DNA of 64,000 nt from Roseibium sediminicola (GCF_023156505.1 NZ_JALNMJ010000001.1:186001-250000), one strand, 5' to 3'; shown: positions 34,310-43,201, counted from the stretch's first letter. The notes: generated by a model not told the origin, from the letters alone. Numbers and translations: made by a program.

Positions 34310-35215
34310 TCACACGGCGAAAAAGCCGAACAGAGCATCAAATGTTTCAGCAGGCGCTTCTTCGGGCAGGAAGTGACCGCTTGGCAAAGCCAAACCTTCG
34401 ACCATTGGACTCCAGCCGCGCCAGACCTCCAAGGGATCTTTCACGCTCATGGCAATGCCCTTGTCACCCCAAAGGGCCAGCAGCGGGCGTTTAATTCTCT
34501 GCCCGTCCTCGAGGGACTGGCGGTCGTGATCGTAATCGATCCCGGCACCGGCACGGTAATCTTCACATGTGGCGGATATCCGATCCGGATCGCAGAACCA
34601 GGCGCGGTTATGCGTCATGGCGCCTTCGGAAAAGCAGCTCAGGCTCTTGGCGGCGGTCCAGCTTCTCAAGGTGTGGGTGAGGAACCGTATCGGCGAGGCG
34701 GCGATCAGTTTTTCCGGAAAGGGCGCGGGCTGGGCCAGGAACATCCAGTGATAGATTTTCAGGCCGAAGGCCCGGTCCATTCGGTCCCAATAGTCGCAGG
34801 TCGGCAGGATATCGAGCACCGCCAACCGCTGGATCCGGTCCGGGTGATCAAGCGCCATCCGGTAGGCCACACGGCCGCCGCGGTCGTGGCCGGCCATGAA
34901 AAAACAGGTGTGCCCCAGGACCCGCATCATCTCGACAAAGGTCGCCGCCATGGCCCGCTTGGAATAGGCCATGTGGTCCTCGGAGAGCGGCGGTATCGAA
35001 GATCTGCCATAGCCGGGCAGATCGGCGGCGATGACAGTGAAATGTTCTGCGAGCCGGGAGGCAATCTTGTGCCAGCACACATGGGACTGAGGATAGCCGT
35101 GCAGCAAGAGAAGCGGGGGGCCCGATCCGCCAACCCGGCAGAACAGCCGCTCCTCATTGGCTTCAACCGTGATGCTGTCGAAACCCGGAAACAGGTCCGG
35201 CAAATTGTTGTGCAA
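34310..35215 (-). CDS. haloacetate/fluoroacetate dehalogenase-like alpha/beta hydrolase
   Basis: Fluoroacetate dehalogenases hydrolyse the carbon-halogen bond of haloacetates through an aspartyl ester. The 301-residue protein has the aspartate nucleophile elbow GHDRGGR with D111, and the acid D135 (AVLDILP) and base H281 (SGHFLPEE). The substrate carboxylate arginines R112 and R115 and the halide-pocket residues H156, W157 and Y220 are also present. Each is one position beyond the numbering I recall for the Rhodopseudomonas palustris enzyme RPA1163 (D110, R111, R114, D134, H155, W156, Y219, H280). The start is taken as TTG 35215 because GGGGAG lies 6 bases upstream and no ATG is available before the core. 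The activity is strongly suggested but untested. No dehalogenase regulator or transporter is adjacent. Confidence 0.88.
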   Translation of the reverse strand: MHNNLPDLFPGFDSITVEANEERLFCRVGGSGPPLLLLHGYPQSHVCWHKIASRLAEHFTVIAADLPGYGRSSIPPLSEDHMAYSKRAMAATFVEMMRVLGHTCFFMAGHDRGGRVAYRMALDHPDRIQRLAVLDILPTCDYWDRMDRAFGLKIYHWMFLAQPAPFPEKLIAASPIRFLTHTLRSWTAAKSLSCFSEGAMTHNRAWFCDPDRISATCEDYRAGAGIDYDHDRQSLEDGQRIKRPLLALWGDKGIAMSVKDPLEVWRGWSPMVEGLALPSGHFLPEEAPAETFDALFGFFAV

Positions 35216-35290
35216 GTCAGTCTCCCCAGCCTGCGCCGGGGAAAGACTACCTGTGATTTTAAGCGCTTGCCAAGCTCTTATTGAGAGGCG

Positions 35291-36562
35291 TCAGCTTTCG
35301 CGGGCGACGGCGCGCCAGCCGATATCGCTGCGGCAAAAGCCTTCCGGCCAGTCGATGGCCTCGACGGCGCCATAGGCGCGCTCCTTGGCCTCGCGCACGC
35401 TTTTGCCAAGCGCGGTCACATTTAGGACGCGGCCGCCATTGGCGAGGATCCGGTCGCCGTCGCGCCTGGTGCCGGCATGAAACACGGTCAGCCCGTCGGC
35501 ATCGATGTTCTGCAGTCCACGGATTTCGGTGCCCTTGTCGTAGCTGCCCGGATAGCCGTTGGCGGCCATGACAACGGTGAGCGCGACCTCATCGCGCCAA
35601 TGGGCTTCAACTGAGTTCAGTGTCCCGTCGATGCTGGCTTCCAGCAGATCCAGCAGATCGCTGGTCAGGCGCATCATCATCACCTGGCATTCCGGATCGC
35701 CGAAACGGGTGTTGTATTCGATCAGCTTCGGTCCGTCCTTGGTGATCATCAGACCGGCGAACAGCACGCCCTTGAACGGCGTGCCCCGTTTGGCCAGAGT
35801 CGCGATGGTCGGTTCGATGATCCGGCGCATGACATCGGCGACAATTTCGTCGGTCATGACGGGAGCGGGCGAATAGGCGCCCATGCCGCCGGTATTCGGG
35901 CCTTCGTCGCCATCAAAGGCACGCTTGTGATCCTGGGCGGTGGCCAGCGGCAGCGCGTTGGTGCCGTCGGACAGGACAAAGAAGCTGGCTTCCTCGCCTT
36001 CCAGGAATTCCTCGATCACGACCTCCGCGCCGGCCGCGCCGAAGGAGCCTTCAAAACAGTCCGTGACGGCTTTTTCGGCCACTTCCAGCGTCATGGCGAC
36101 AACCACGCCCTTGCCTGCGGCCAGCCCGTCGGCCTTGACCACGATCGGCGCGCCCTTGTCGCCTATATAGGCAAGAGCCGCTTCGGCATTGTCGAACCGG
36201 CCATAGCCCGCGGTCGGGATCTCGGCCTCGTCGCAAACACCCTTGGTAAAAGCCTTGGAGCCTTCCAGCTGGGCAGCGGCTTTAGAAGGCCCGAAGGCCT
36301 TGATGCCGGCGCCCGCCAGGTCATCTACGAGCCCGGCAACCAGAGGGGCTTCCGGACCCACGACAACCAGATCGATGTCTTGCGCGCGGCAGAAGTCGAT
36401 GACGGCCGCGTGGTCTGTGACGTTCAGATCCGTCAGTTCGGCGACATCCGCGATGCCGGCGTTGCCGGGCGCCGCATAGAGCTTGGTCAGTCTGGGAGAT
36501 TTCGCCAGGGCCCAGGCCAGCGCATGTTCGCGGCCGCCGGATCCGATCAGGAGGAGTTTCAT
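35291..36562 (-). CDS. purD: phosphoribosylamine--glycine ligase (GAR synthetase)
   Basis: PurD joins glycine to 5-phosphoribosylamine with ATP, the second step of purine synthesis. The 423-residue ATP-grasp enzyme has [46 protein letters not shown], the ATP-grasp segment [20 protein letters not shown] and [14 protein letters not shown]. Length is normal. It is transcribed towards the dehalogenase gene with a 75-bp gap and may be co-transcribed with it. No other purine gene is nearby. Confidence 0.98.
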   Translation of the reverse strand: MKLLLIGSGGREHALAWALAKSPRLTKLYAAPGNAGIADVAELTDLNVTDHAAVIDFCRAQDIDLVVVGPEAPLVAGLVDDLAGAGIKAFGPSKAAAQLEGSKAFTKGVCDEAEIPTAGYGRFDNAEAALAYIGDKGAPIVVKADGLAAGKGVVVAMTLEVAEKAVTDCFEGSFGAAGAEVVIEEFLEGEEASFFVLSDGTNALPLATAQDHKRAFDGDEGPNTGGMGAYSPAPVMTDEIVADVMRRIIEPTIATLAKRGTPFKGVLFAGLMITKDGPKLIEYNTRFGDPECQVMMMRLTSDLLDLLEASIDGTLNSVEAHWRDEVALTVVMAANGYPGSYDKGTEIRGLQNIDADGLTVFHAGTRRDGDRILANGGRVLNVTALGKSVREAKERAYGAVEAIDWPEGFCRSDIGWRAVARES

Positions 36563-36668
36563 GAAAAGGCTGCCTCATTTTGAGGAGATTGACGCGCAAG
36601 GCCGGAGCCTGCCGAACGGCAGGATGGCGTTGGCGCGGTCTATCACGGGTGCCCGGGCGCTGCAAATC

Positions 36669-36690
36669 CCGGCCGCGTGAAAGCGGCCGG
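36669..36690 (-). terminator. hairpin after the proline-rich exported protein gene
   Basis: CCGGCCGC and GCGGCCGG form a perfect 8-bp stem around a 6-base loop, starting 12 bp after the stop codon at 36702. Only a weak T stretch follows (GGATTTG), so termination may be partial. Confidence 0.5.
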
Positions 36691-36701
36691 TAATGCTCGG
36701 A

Positions 36702-37526
36702 TCAGCCTCCAACGGTGAGGCGGCAATAGAGAATATTGTCCTTTTTCAGGTCCGGTCCCCAGATAAGTTTTGCCGACCGGTCCCAGTCGATCCGGTCATA
36801 CCCGCCCTTGGGGCCGACGTCGCGGGCCGAATGAAGGCTTGCCTTCGGCCAGGCGCTGTCGTCGAAGCCAGGAGCCATCCAATCGCTTGCGACCGTTGCC
36901 CGGACAGGCGCGCAATTGGCCTTCGAGACATCGGGTTTGCGCTCATCGGCACAGGACGCATTTGCCGGAGCGGCCTGGACCGTCAGGCAGCGCCAGTCCC
37001 GGCTCGTGACGGCAAGCACCTTTCCGCTCGCAGCATCCTTGAACTGTGCGATCGCTCCGCCGTCGCCCATCTGCTGGCGCCGGGTGCCGATATATTCAAG
37101 ACCCGTTTCGTTTTCCATGAAATCGCGGAATTCGAAGGCCAGTGTCATCGGCAGGTCGGCGTTGAACCGGAACCGTTCGGCATTGAACGAACGCTCGCTC
37201 TTGTAGGCAACGCTGTCCTCCACAAGTGGTACGCCGTTGACATAAAGCCGAAACCAGTTGTCGACCCAGACTTCTCCGACAATCGTCCGCGCGCCGGAAG
37301 AGGCCGGGGCACTCTCATGAACGTCTCCGCCACCGCCGGGGCGCGGCGGCGGTCCGTCACCACGCCGGGGCGGTGGATTTCCGTCACCCGGGCGAGGGGG
37401 CGGCTTGCCGTCGCCATGCCCTGGCGGTGGCGGCGGTTTCTGGGCGAAGGCCATGGAGGGAACGGCGGCTAGGCCAACGGCAAGCGAAAGCAGAACTGCG
37501 GCGGCGTGTCTGGCTGAAAGTGTCAA
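36702..37526 (-). CDS. exported proline-rich protein with a galactose-binding-like domain
   Basis: The product has a signal peptide (RHAAAVLLSLAVGLAAVPS, cleavage at MAFA). A proline/glycine-rich collagen-like linker follows (three near repeats such as KPPPRPGDGN), then a globular domain of about 190 residues. That domain shows GEVWVDNWFRLYVNGVPL, MTLAFEFRDFMENETGLEY and APGFDDSAWPKA, a pattern like the jelly-roll carbohydrate-binding modules of some glycosidases; this is a resemblance by eye. The start is taken as TTG 37526 with GGAG 7 bases upstream; ATG 37628 would add 34 residues that look unlike a secreted protein. The frame stays open far upstream, antisense to ubiA, and that part is an artefact. 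The function is unknown. Confidence 0.7.
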   Translation of the reverse strand: MTLSARHAAAVLLSLAVGLAAVPSMAFAQKPPPPPGHGDGKPPPRPGDGNPPPRRGDGPPPRPGGGGDVHESAPASSGARTIVGEVWVDNWFRLYVNGVPLVEDSVAYKSERSFNAERFRFNADLPMTLAFEFRDFMENETGLEYIGTRRQQMGDGGAIAQFKDAASGKVLAVTSRDWRCLTVQAAPANASCADERKPDVSKANCAPVRATVASDWMAPGFDDSAWPKASLHSARDVGPKGGYDRIDWDRSAKLIWGPDLKKDNILYCRLTVGG

Positions 37527-37712
37527 GACGGTCTCCGATTTCCGGATGGCCCGGGGGTGGGTTCCCTGGCCTTTTCGGCTACAGGCCCACGACAGCGGCA
37601 CTATGACCTGTTGCAGGGTGAATTTCATCTCAAATATCGGTAGAAGTGCCGGGGACATCGCCCGGACCGGCGGTAGGCCCGCTCTCAACAGACTCGCATA
37701 GGCAGCTGAACC

Positions 37713-38654
37713 ATGTTTACCACCAAGGACACCGGACCTGTCGCCGACGCCGTCAAGCGTCACTGGGTCGACACGCGCCTGCCGCCTGTCTTGCGTCCCT
37801 TTGCGCGCCTTGCGCGCTGGGAACGGCCGATCGGCTGGTGGTTGTTGCTCTGGCCGTGCTGGTGGTCCGCGGCCCTGGCCGCGATTGCCGCTGGTCATGG
37901 CTGGCCAAACCCGTGGCACCTGGTGCTGTTTTTCGTCGGCGCGGTGGCAATGCGCGGCGCCGGCTGCACCTATAACGACATTGTCGATGTCGACATCGAT
38001 GCCAAGGTGGAGCGGACCCGTTCGCGGCCGATCCCAGCGGGACAGGTGACCAAATTCCAGGCCAAGGCTTTCCTGGTGATCCAGGCGCTGATCGGTCTGG
38101 CGGTGCTGCTGCAGTTCAACACATTCTCGATCTGGCTCGGCATCGCCTCGCTGCTGCCAGTCGCCATCTATCCCTTCATGAAGCGCGTCACCAACTGGCC
38201 GCAGCTGTTTCTGGGCCTCGCCTTTTCGTGGGGCGCGCTGATGGGCTGGTCGGCGGTGTTCGGCGATCTCGGCTGGACGCCGATCCTGCTTTATCTCGGC
38301 GGTATCTGCTGGACCATCGGCTACGACACGATCTACGCCCACCAGGACAAGGAAGACGATGCGCTGGTCGGTGTCAAATCGACCGCGCGCCTCTTTGGCG
38401 AACACACCAAGATCGCACTGATCCTGCTTTATAGCGCAGCTACGGTGCTGTTCATGCTGGCAGCGAGTTTCGCGGATGCAGGCCCGGCCGCCTTTTTCGG
38501 CATTCTCGCCGGTGTGGTTCATCTCGGCTGGCAGATCGTCGTGCTTGATATCGACGATGGCGACCAGTGCCTGAAACTGTTCCGCTCCAATGGCACCTAT
38601 GGCTGGATCCTGTTCGCGGGTTTCGTGGCGGATGCGTTCATCGGCTGGCTGTAG
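37713..38654 (+). CDS. ubiA: 4-hydroxybenzoate polyprenyltransferase
   Basis: UbiA attaches the polyprenyl chain to 4-hydroxybenzoate in the inner membrane, an early step of ubiquinone synthesis. The 313-residue protein has about eight membrane helices and both aspartate-rich motifs that bind magnesium pyrophosphate: NDIVDVDIDAKVERTRSRP and DTIYAHQDKEDDALVGVKS. Its start region LPPVLRPFARLARWERPIGWW is typical. It is divergent from the proline-rich exported protein gene and is ended by the terminator at 38862. Confidence 0.97.
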   Translation: MFTTKDTGPVADAVKRHWVDTRLPPVLRPFARLARWERPIGWWLLLWPCWWSAALAAIAAGHGWPNPWHLVLFFVGAVAMRGAGCTYNDIVDVDIDAKVERTRSRPIPAGQVTKFQAKAFLVIQALIGLAVLLQFNTFSIWLGIASLLPVAIYPFMKRVTNWPQLFLGLAFSWGALMGWSAVFGDLGWTPILLYLGGICWTIGYDTIYAHQDKEDDALVGVKSTARLFGEHTKIALILLYSAATVLFMLAASFADAGPAAFFGILAGVVHLGWQIVVLDIDDGDQCLKLFRSNGTYGWILFAGFVADAFIGWL

Positions 38655-38707
38655 GCGGGCGGGCATGTCCGGCGTGTCATGCGCTGTTAGGGAGAAATAA
38701 CACCCAT

Positions 38708-38841
38708 CGGTGTTTTCCCGGCCAAGCGCAGCGCGAGCCGGGACCGGAGAGGCTCAAGTCTTCGAATATTGCAGGATCTAACTTAGGAAATCGGCGCGCC
38801 GGTCCCGGATCTCCGCTTCGCTGCGTCCGGGATGACGAATT
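38708..38841. repeat. two-armed nested palindrome (REP/BIME-like), copy 3
   Basis: The left arm (38708-38747, CGGTGTTTTCCCGGCC onward) and the right arm (about 38795-38841) are imperfect inverted copies. Each folds into its own hairpin with CCCGG/CCGGG stems around a GCGCAGCG- or GAAGCG-type loop. It lies in the convergent gap between ubiA and the DUF6101 gene. Confidence 0.75.
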
Positions 38842-38861
38842 TGAGGATTGAAAACGATCAA

Positions 38862-38886
38862 GGCCCCGAAAGACGGGGCCTTTTTT
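38862..38886 (+). terminator. Rho-independent terminator after ubiA
   Basis: GGCCCCG and CGGGGCC form a 7-bp stem around AAAGA, followed by six T on the plus strand. It lies downstream of the repeat element, about 210 bp after ubiA. Confidence 0.85.
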
Positions 38887-38912
38887 CCTGCGTTCTGCTT
38901 CAAGCTGAGGTA

Positions 38913-39515
38913 TCACGAGCGGGCGATGATTTCCCGTTCGTTGGCATGGACCTTTGTCGCCTCAGCTGTGCGGCCCGGCTGGCGGCGGTTCAGGAACCGC
39001 GGGCGGCGGCCGGTCAGAAGCCGCAGCTTGCGGCGCGGCGTCGGTTTTGCTGTCGGCACGGCGCTGAAGGCCTCGATCGGCTTGACCTTGCCGCCGAGGT
39101 CGCAGACCAGCATCGGCAGGTTGAACACCTGGGCCCAACGGCTCCACAACACGGCGAGGTCGTCGGAATGGTTCGTCTCGGCCAGGGTGATCGACAGGGC
39201 GCTGTCCGGATGTTTCAGGATCAAAGCAGCGACGATTTCACCGGCCGCGGCACCAGGCACGATACGCACCATGACACCGTCGAACCCCTGTGCGGGCACG
39301 ACGACGGTGACCGGGACACCGGCGACCCGGCGCTTGATGACCGCCCGGTCGCGGTCGAGAAAGATTTCTGCAGGAAGGGACGGTGTTCCGGGACGGCTTT
39401 CAAGGCGTTGCTCGAAGCGGACCGGAAGGCAACCGGGCTGGGGCATTGTGGCAATGCCTGTCCCGGTTGCCGAAGTTTCCTGTTGTTCTGTTTGACGTCT
39501 CAAATGACTCTCCAC
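38913..39515 (-). CDS. DUF6101-like protein of unknown function
   Basis: The 200-residue product resembles alphaproteobacterial DUF6101 proteins: CLPVRFEQRLE, then EIFLDRDRAVIKRRVAGVPVTVVVPAQGFDGVMVR and a mid-domain LILKHPDSALSITLAETN, quoted in pieces from one continuous region. The C-terminus is arginine-rich. There is no signal peptide. The start used is GTG 39515; ATG 39446 is a good alternative because conserved-looking sequence begins only there. A tandem palindromic repeat lies directly upstream at 39517-39543. The function is unknown. Confidence 0.78.
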   Translation of the reverse strand: MESHLRRQTEQQETSATGTGIATMPQPGCLPVRFEQRLESRPGTPSLPAEIFLDRDRAVIKRRVAGVPVTVVVPAQGFDGVMVRIVPGAAAGEIVAALILKHPDSALSITLAETNHSDDLAVLWSRWAQVFNLPMLVCDLGGKVKPIEAFSAVPTAKPTPRRKLRLLTGRRPRFLNRRQPGRTAEATKVHANEREIIARS

Positions 39516-39948
39516 CGGACCTTTTGGTCGGACCTTTTTGGTCTCTCGATGGGATTGAATGTAGCGAAGAAGAGTCGTGAACCGCTTAAGAGACAGAGTT
39601 AAAAAAGTCTGATTTTAAAGAGGGTTACCGGAATGTAATCAAGGTAGTAACGGCTTGTTCAGCTGTGTGGCCAGGAACTTGGATTTACACGTAAAAGGTG
39701 CAGCGACGGACTGCGGCCCTTTTTGCTATGCCTCGGCGGTGACTGCAAAAATCCCGCTGACGGCTGTGGCAATGCAACCTCTTGCCGGGACATGGCCGCA
39801 AACCCATTTGCTGTAAATCCCGTTGCGCGCATCGTCCCATTGCGGTGCGAAGACGCAATGGATTGTTGGCAAATGGCCCCGGCGGTTGCGGTGCGGACGC
39901 ACGGGGCGTAAACAACAGCCGGACCAGATGGCGGATGAGCTTGAGAAC
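39516..39948. other. 433-bp divergent intergenic region with two repeat motifs
   Basis: This gap separates the DUF6101 gene (minus) from pmbA (plus). At 39517-39543 a tandem repeat of the palindromic unit GGACCTTTTGGTC (second copy with one extra T) abuts the DUF6101 start. At 39837-39861 an 8-bp inverted repeat CCATTGCG/CGCAATGG flanks 9 bases, about 90 bp before pmbA. No convincing gene is seen. Confidence 0.5.
39837..39861. promoter_or_regulatory. 8-bp inverted repeat upstream of pmbA
   Basis: CCATTGCG and CGCAATGG are separated by GTGCGAAGA. The position, 88 bp before the pmbA start, fits an operator or an mRNA hairpin in its leader. Confidence 0.45.
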
Positions 39949-41292
39949 ATGTCGGACCTGATCGATCAAAGTGAATTGCAATCCCGCGCGGCACGCCTTG
40001 TCGAGGCTGCGCGCAAGGCAGGCGCCGATGCTTGCGACGCCATCGCGGTGACCGGCGTCTCGCTTGGCGTCGATGTCCGCGAAGGCAAGGTCGAGGAAAC
40101 GGAACGTGCCGAAGGCGACGACGTCACCTTGCGGGTGTTTGTCGGCAAGCGCACGGCGGCTGTTTCCGCCAACCGGCTTGACGATCCGGCCAGTCTGGCC
40201 GAACGCGCCGTTGCCATGGCCAAGGTCGCGCCGGAAGATCCTTACGCCGGTCTTGCAGATCCGGAGCTTCTGGTGAAGGACTTCCCGGTGCTGGAACTGC
40301 TGGACACCACTGAAATGACCGCTGAGCAGCTGACCGAGATCGCGCTCGAGACGGAGGCCGCCGGGCTGGCTGTCGACGGCGTCAGCAAATCGGGCGGGGC
40401 CGGGGCCTCCTGGCGTCTGGCCGGCGTGGTCCTGGCAACGAGCCATGGCTTCGAAGGCTCGTACCTGTCTTCACGCTATGGCATGTCCATGACGGCGGTG
40501 GCCGGAGACGGCACCGCCATGGAACGGGATTATGATTTCGACAGCCGGACCTTCTTTGAGGATCTGGAAGCACCGGCCGAGATCGGCCGTAGGGCGGGTG
40601 AACGCGCGGTCCGGCGCCTCAATCCTCAGAAACTCTCCACCCGCACGACCAATGTCATTTATGAATCCCGTGCCGCCCGCAGCATCCTCGGCCACCTGGC
40701 CGGCGCCATCAACGGCGCGTCGATTGCGCGCAAGACCAGTTTTCTGAAAGAGAAGATGAACGAGGCGGTGTTCGCGCCCGGCATTCAGGTGGTCGACGAT
40801 CCGTTCAAGCGCCGCGGCGCCGCCACCCGCCCCTTTGACGGCGAAGGCACGCGCGCCGATGTGCTCAACGTGATCGAGGACGGTGTTCTCAGGCACTGGT
40901 TCCTGGACGGGGCCTCGGCCCGCGAACTCGGCCTGTCGCCGAACGGACGCGCCCATCGCAGCGGCAGCGGAACCTCACCCGGCGCGACCAACATCACCCT
41001 GATGCCGGGCGACAAATCCCTTGAGGAGCTGATGGCGGATGCGGGCGAGGGCCTGCTGGTGACCGACCTGATCGGCCATGGCGTCAACGGCATCACCGGT
41101 GATTATTCCCGGGGCGCTTCCGGGTTCTGGTTCGAGAACGGCCAGATTGTCGAGCCCGTCAGCGAGATCACCATTGCCGGCAATCTGATCGACATGTTCC
41201 AGCGGCTTGTTCCGGGCAACGATCTGGACAACCGCTACTCGTCGGCGACCCCGTCCCTGATGATTGAGGGAATGGCTCTTGCCGGTAGCTGA
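39949..41292 (+). CDS. pmbA: PmbA/TldE metalloprotease subunit
   Basis: PmbA (TldE) pairs with TldD to form a cytoplasmic peptidase that degrades unfolded or modified peptides. The 447-residue product has the family's N-terminal domain (ARLVEAARKAGADACDAIAV, then VREGKVEETERAEGDD) and C-terminal segments GVNGITGDYSRGASGFW and ITIAGNLIDMF. It lacks the HExxxH metal site, as expected of the TldE partner; that site is in the tldD product 5 kb downstream. ATG 39949 matches the usual start of family members; ATG 39928 is an alternative. The next gene overlaps its end. Confidence 0.95.
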   Translation: MSDLIDQSELQSRAARLVEAARKAGADACDAIAVTGVSLGVDVREGKVEETERAEGDDVTLRVFVGKRTAAVSANRLDDPASLAERAVAMAKVAPEDPYAGLADPELLVKDFPVLELLDTTEMTAEQLTEIALETEAAGLAVDGVSKSGGAGASWRLAGVVLATSHGFEGSYLSSRYGMSMTAVAGDGTAMERDYDFDSRTFFEDLEAPAEIGRRAGERAVRRLNPQKLSTRTTNVIYESRAARSILGHLAGAINGASIARKTSFLKEKMNEAVFAPGIQVVDDPFKRRGAATRPFDGEGTRADVLNVIEDGVLRHWFLDGASARELGLSPNGRAHRSGSGTSPGATNITLMPGDKSLEELMADAGEGLLVTDLIGHGVNGITGDYSRGASGFWFENGQIVEPVSEITIAGNLIDMFQRLVPGNDLDNRYSSATPSLMIEGMALAGS

Positions 41293-42097
41293 CGGCAACT
41301 TTACAGACACCGGACCGGAAGACGATCTGGCGCTCCTGGAAGCGGCGGCGCGCCAGGCCGGCGACCTGGCGCTGTCGTTCTTCGGCCAGAATCCGGAAAG
41401 CTGGTTCAAGGGCAAACAGGGTGTCTCGCCGGTGTCGGAGGCGGACCTGGCCGTTGACAGGATGCTAGCGGAAACGCTGCGCACGGCCCGGCCGGGCTAC
41501 GGCTGGTTGTCGGAGGAAACCGCGGACGATCGCTCGCGCCTGGATCATGACAGGGTCTTTATTGTCGACCCGATCGATGGAACGCGGGCCTTTCTGGCCG
41601 GTGGCGACGAGTGGACGGTCTCTTTGGCAGTCGTCGAGGCGGGCCGGCCTGTTGCCGGTGCCGTGTTCTGTCCCGTGCGTGCGGAAATGTTCCTGGCCCG
41701 TTCGGGCGGTGGGGCCTTTCTGAACGGCAAGAAGCTGAGCGTTTCCGGGCAGCAGTTTGTCGCCGGCGCCACGCTGACCGGGCCGCATTCGATCGTTGCC
41801 AATGAGGATGTTCTGGCCTCGGGTTTCGTGGCGACCGATATTCTCAGGTCTCTGGCCTACAGGCTGGTCACCGTTGCAGCCGGGCGTGTGGATGTCGGTG
41901 CCGCACGGGGAGGCCCCAGCGATTGGGACCTTGCGGCAGCCGATCTTTTGGTGCAGGAAGCGGGCGGGAAGCTGACCGACCTGTCAGGCCGGCTGCTGAC
42001 CTATAACCGCGCCAAGACAGGCCATCCGGCTTTGATCGCAGCGCCCGGCGCCCTGATCGAAAAGGTGCGCGAGGCGCTGAAGGGCGTGATCGGCTGA
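41279..42097 (+). CDS. inositol monophosphatase-family phosphatase (CysQ/HisN-like)
   Basis: The product is a magnesium-dependent phosphatase of the IMPase/FBPase/bisphosphate nucleotidase fold. It has the metal-binding glutamate in WLSEETAD, the signature VDPIDGTRAFLAGG, and the C-terminal GGPSDWDLAAADLLVQEAGG. Close relatives act on 3'-phosphoadenosine-5'-phosphate (CysQ), histidinol phosphate or inositol phosphates, and the sequence alone does not settle which. The start is taken as TTG 41279, which has GAGGGA 8 bases upstream and overlaps pmbA by 14 bp; another TTG lies at 41264. Confidence 0.9.
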   Translation: MPVADGNFTDTGPEDDLALLEAAARQAGDLALSFFGQNPESWFKGKQGVSPVSEADLAVDRMLAETLRTARPGYGWLSEETADDRSRLDHDRVFIVDPIDGTRAFLAGGDEWTVSLAVVEAGRPVAGAVFCPVRAEMFLARSGGGAFLNGKKLSVSGQQFVAGATLTGPHSIVANEDVLASGFVATDILRSLAYRLVTVAAGRVDVGAARGGPSDWDLAAADLLVQEAGGKLTDLSGRLLTYNRAKTGHPALIAAPGALIEKVREALKGVIG

Positions 42098-42233
42098 CAA
42101 CTGGGGCAACCTGCGTCCCTGAGAATGCGGGTTGCTTGCTCCACGAGTTTGGAAATGGACAGCTTGTGGACGTGAGATCCGGGCCAGAAACCGTCCAGGG
42201 CTCAGGCTTGCAGTGACGAGAAGCGAGGAAAAT

Positions 42234-42473
42234 ATGAGTGACACAGACGCCCCGAAACAGCTGTTGCATCTCGTCTTTGGCGGAGAGCTGGAATCGCCGG
42301 ACGGGCTGACATTCCGCGATCTGGATGACCTTGATATTGTCGGTATCTACCCGAATTACGCCACAGCCTACACCGCCTGGAAAGCCAAGGCGCAGGCGAC
42401 GGTCGACAACGCGCATATGCGCTATTTCATAGTCCACATGCACCGCCTGCTTGATCCGGAAACGGCAAGTTAA
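42234..42473 (+). CDS. DUF4170-family small protein
   Basis: The 79-residue product matches the small DUF4170 proteins of Hyphomicrobiales: KQLLHLVFGGELESPDG, FRDLDDLDIVGIYPNYATAY and VDNAHMRYFIVHMHRLLDP. ATG 42234 is preceded by GAGGAA. In related genomes it sits, as here, directly before a DUF374 acyltransferase-like gene and the Kdo transferase and LpxK genes, which suggests a link to lipid A or envelope synthesis. Its own activity is unknown. Confidence 0.9.
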   Translation: MSDTDAPKQLLHLVFGGELESPDGLTFRDLDDLDIVGIYPNYATAYTAWKAKAQATVDNAHMRYFIVHMHRLLDPETAS

Positions 42474-42502
42474 ACGGTCGGAATTTTCAGGCAAAAACAA
42501 AA

Positions 42503-43201
42503 ATGATCAAACGCCTTGGCCGGCAGCCCTGGGTCCTCGCCACGATCGGCTCCCTGCTCGCCGGATATCTGAAACTGGTCTATTACACCAACCGGTTCGT
42601 TGTCGAGCCGGAGGGTGTGCACGAGCAAACCGAGCAGGACCTGCCTGTGATCGTGGCCATGTGGCACGGTCAGCACTTCATGGTGCCGTTCGCCAAGCCG
42701 AAACACTGGCCGGCCAAGGTGATGATTTCCAGATCCGCCGACGGCGAGGTCAATGCGATCGCGGCAAGCAAGTTCGGCCTCGGCCTGATCCGCGCGTCGG
42801 GTGGACGCAACGCCCGCCAGATCAAGAAGCGCGGCGGCATGAAAGGCTTTATTGAGGCGCTCCGTGCGCTGAAGGACGGCTATTCCATTGCTATGACCGC
42901 GGATGTGCCCAAGGGACCGTCGCGCCAGTCCGGCGTCGGCATCGTCCAGCTTGCCAAGCATTCCGGACGCCCGATCCTGCCGGTAGCGGTTGCCACCAGC
43001 CGCAGCATCGAGCTCAACAGCTGGGACAAGGCCAGCGTCAACCTGCCGTTCGGCCGCGGCAGCATTGCCGTCGGCGACTTGATCTGGGTTCCCGGGGACA
43101 CGGAAGAAGACGCGCTTGAAACCTACCGGCTGCAGGTTGAAGAGGGGTTGAACGTGGCGACCCGGCGGGCCTATGAACTGGTCGGCAGGTCGGATGGCTG
43201 A
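42503..43201 (+). CDS. DUF374 / lysophospholipid acyltransferase-like protein
   Basis: The 232-residue product belongs to the DUF374 branch of the LPLAT acyltransferase fold. It has an N-terminal hydrophobic stretch (WVLATIGSLLAGYLKLVYY), the histidine segment VAMWHGQHFMVPF where HX4D would normally lie, ISRSADGEVNA, and the phosphate-binding-like region TADVPKGPSRQ with GIVQLAKHSG and PILPVAVATSR. It probably acts at the inner membrane on a lipid A or phospholipid acceptor. It overlaps waaA by 8 bp, in an LPS operon. Confidence 0.9.
   Translation: MIKRLGRQPWVLATIGSLLAGYLKLVYYTNRFVVEPEGVHEQTEQDLPVIVAMWHGQHFMVPFAKPKHWPAKVMISRSADGEVNAIAASKFGLGLIRASGGRNARQIKKRGGMKGFIEALRALKDGYSIAMTADVPKGPSRQSGVGIVQLAKHSGRPILPVAVATSRSIELNSWDKASVNLPFGRGSIAVGDLIWVPGDTEEDALETYRLQVEEGLNVATRRAYELVGRSDG

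Noticed and set aside
37527-38666. Long minus-strand open frame continuous with the proline-rich exported protein and antisense to ubiA
   Set aside because: The extension is histidine/arginine/glutamine-rich, has no family likeness and lies opposite a clear ubiA. A signal peptide starts only near 37526.
39685-40446. 253-codon minus-strand frame overlapping the pmbA start
   Set aside because: It lies mostly opposite the conserved pmbA N-terminal domain and shows no family resemblance.
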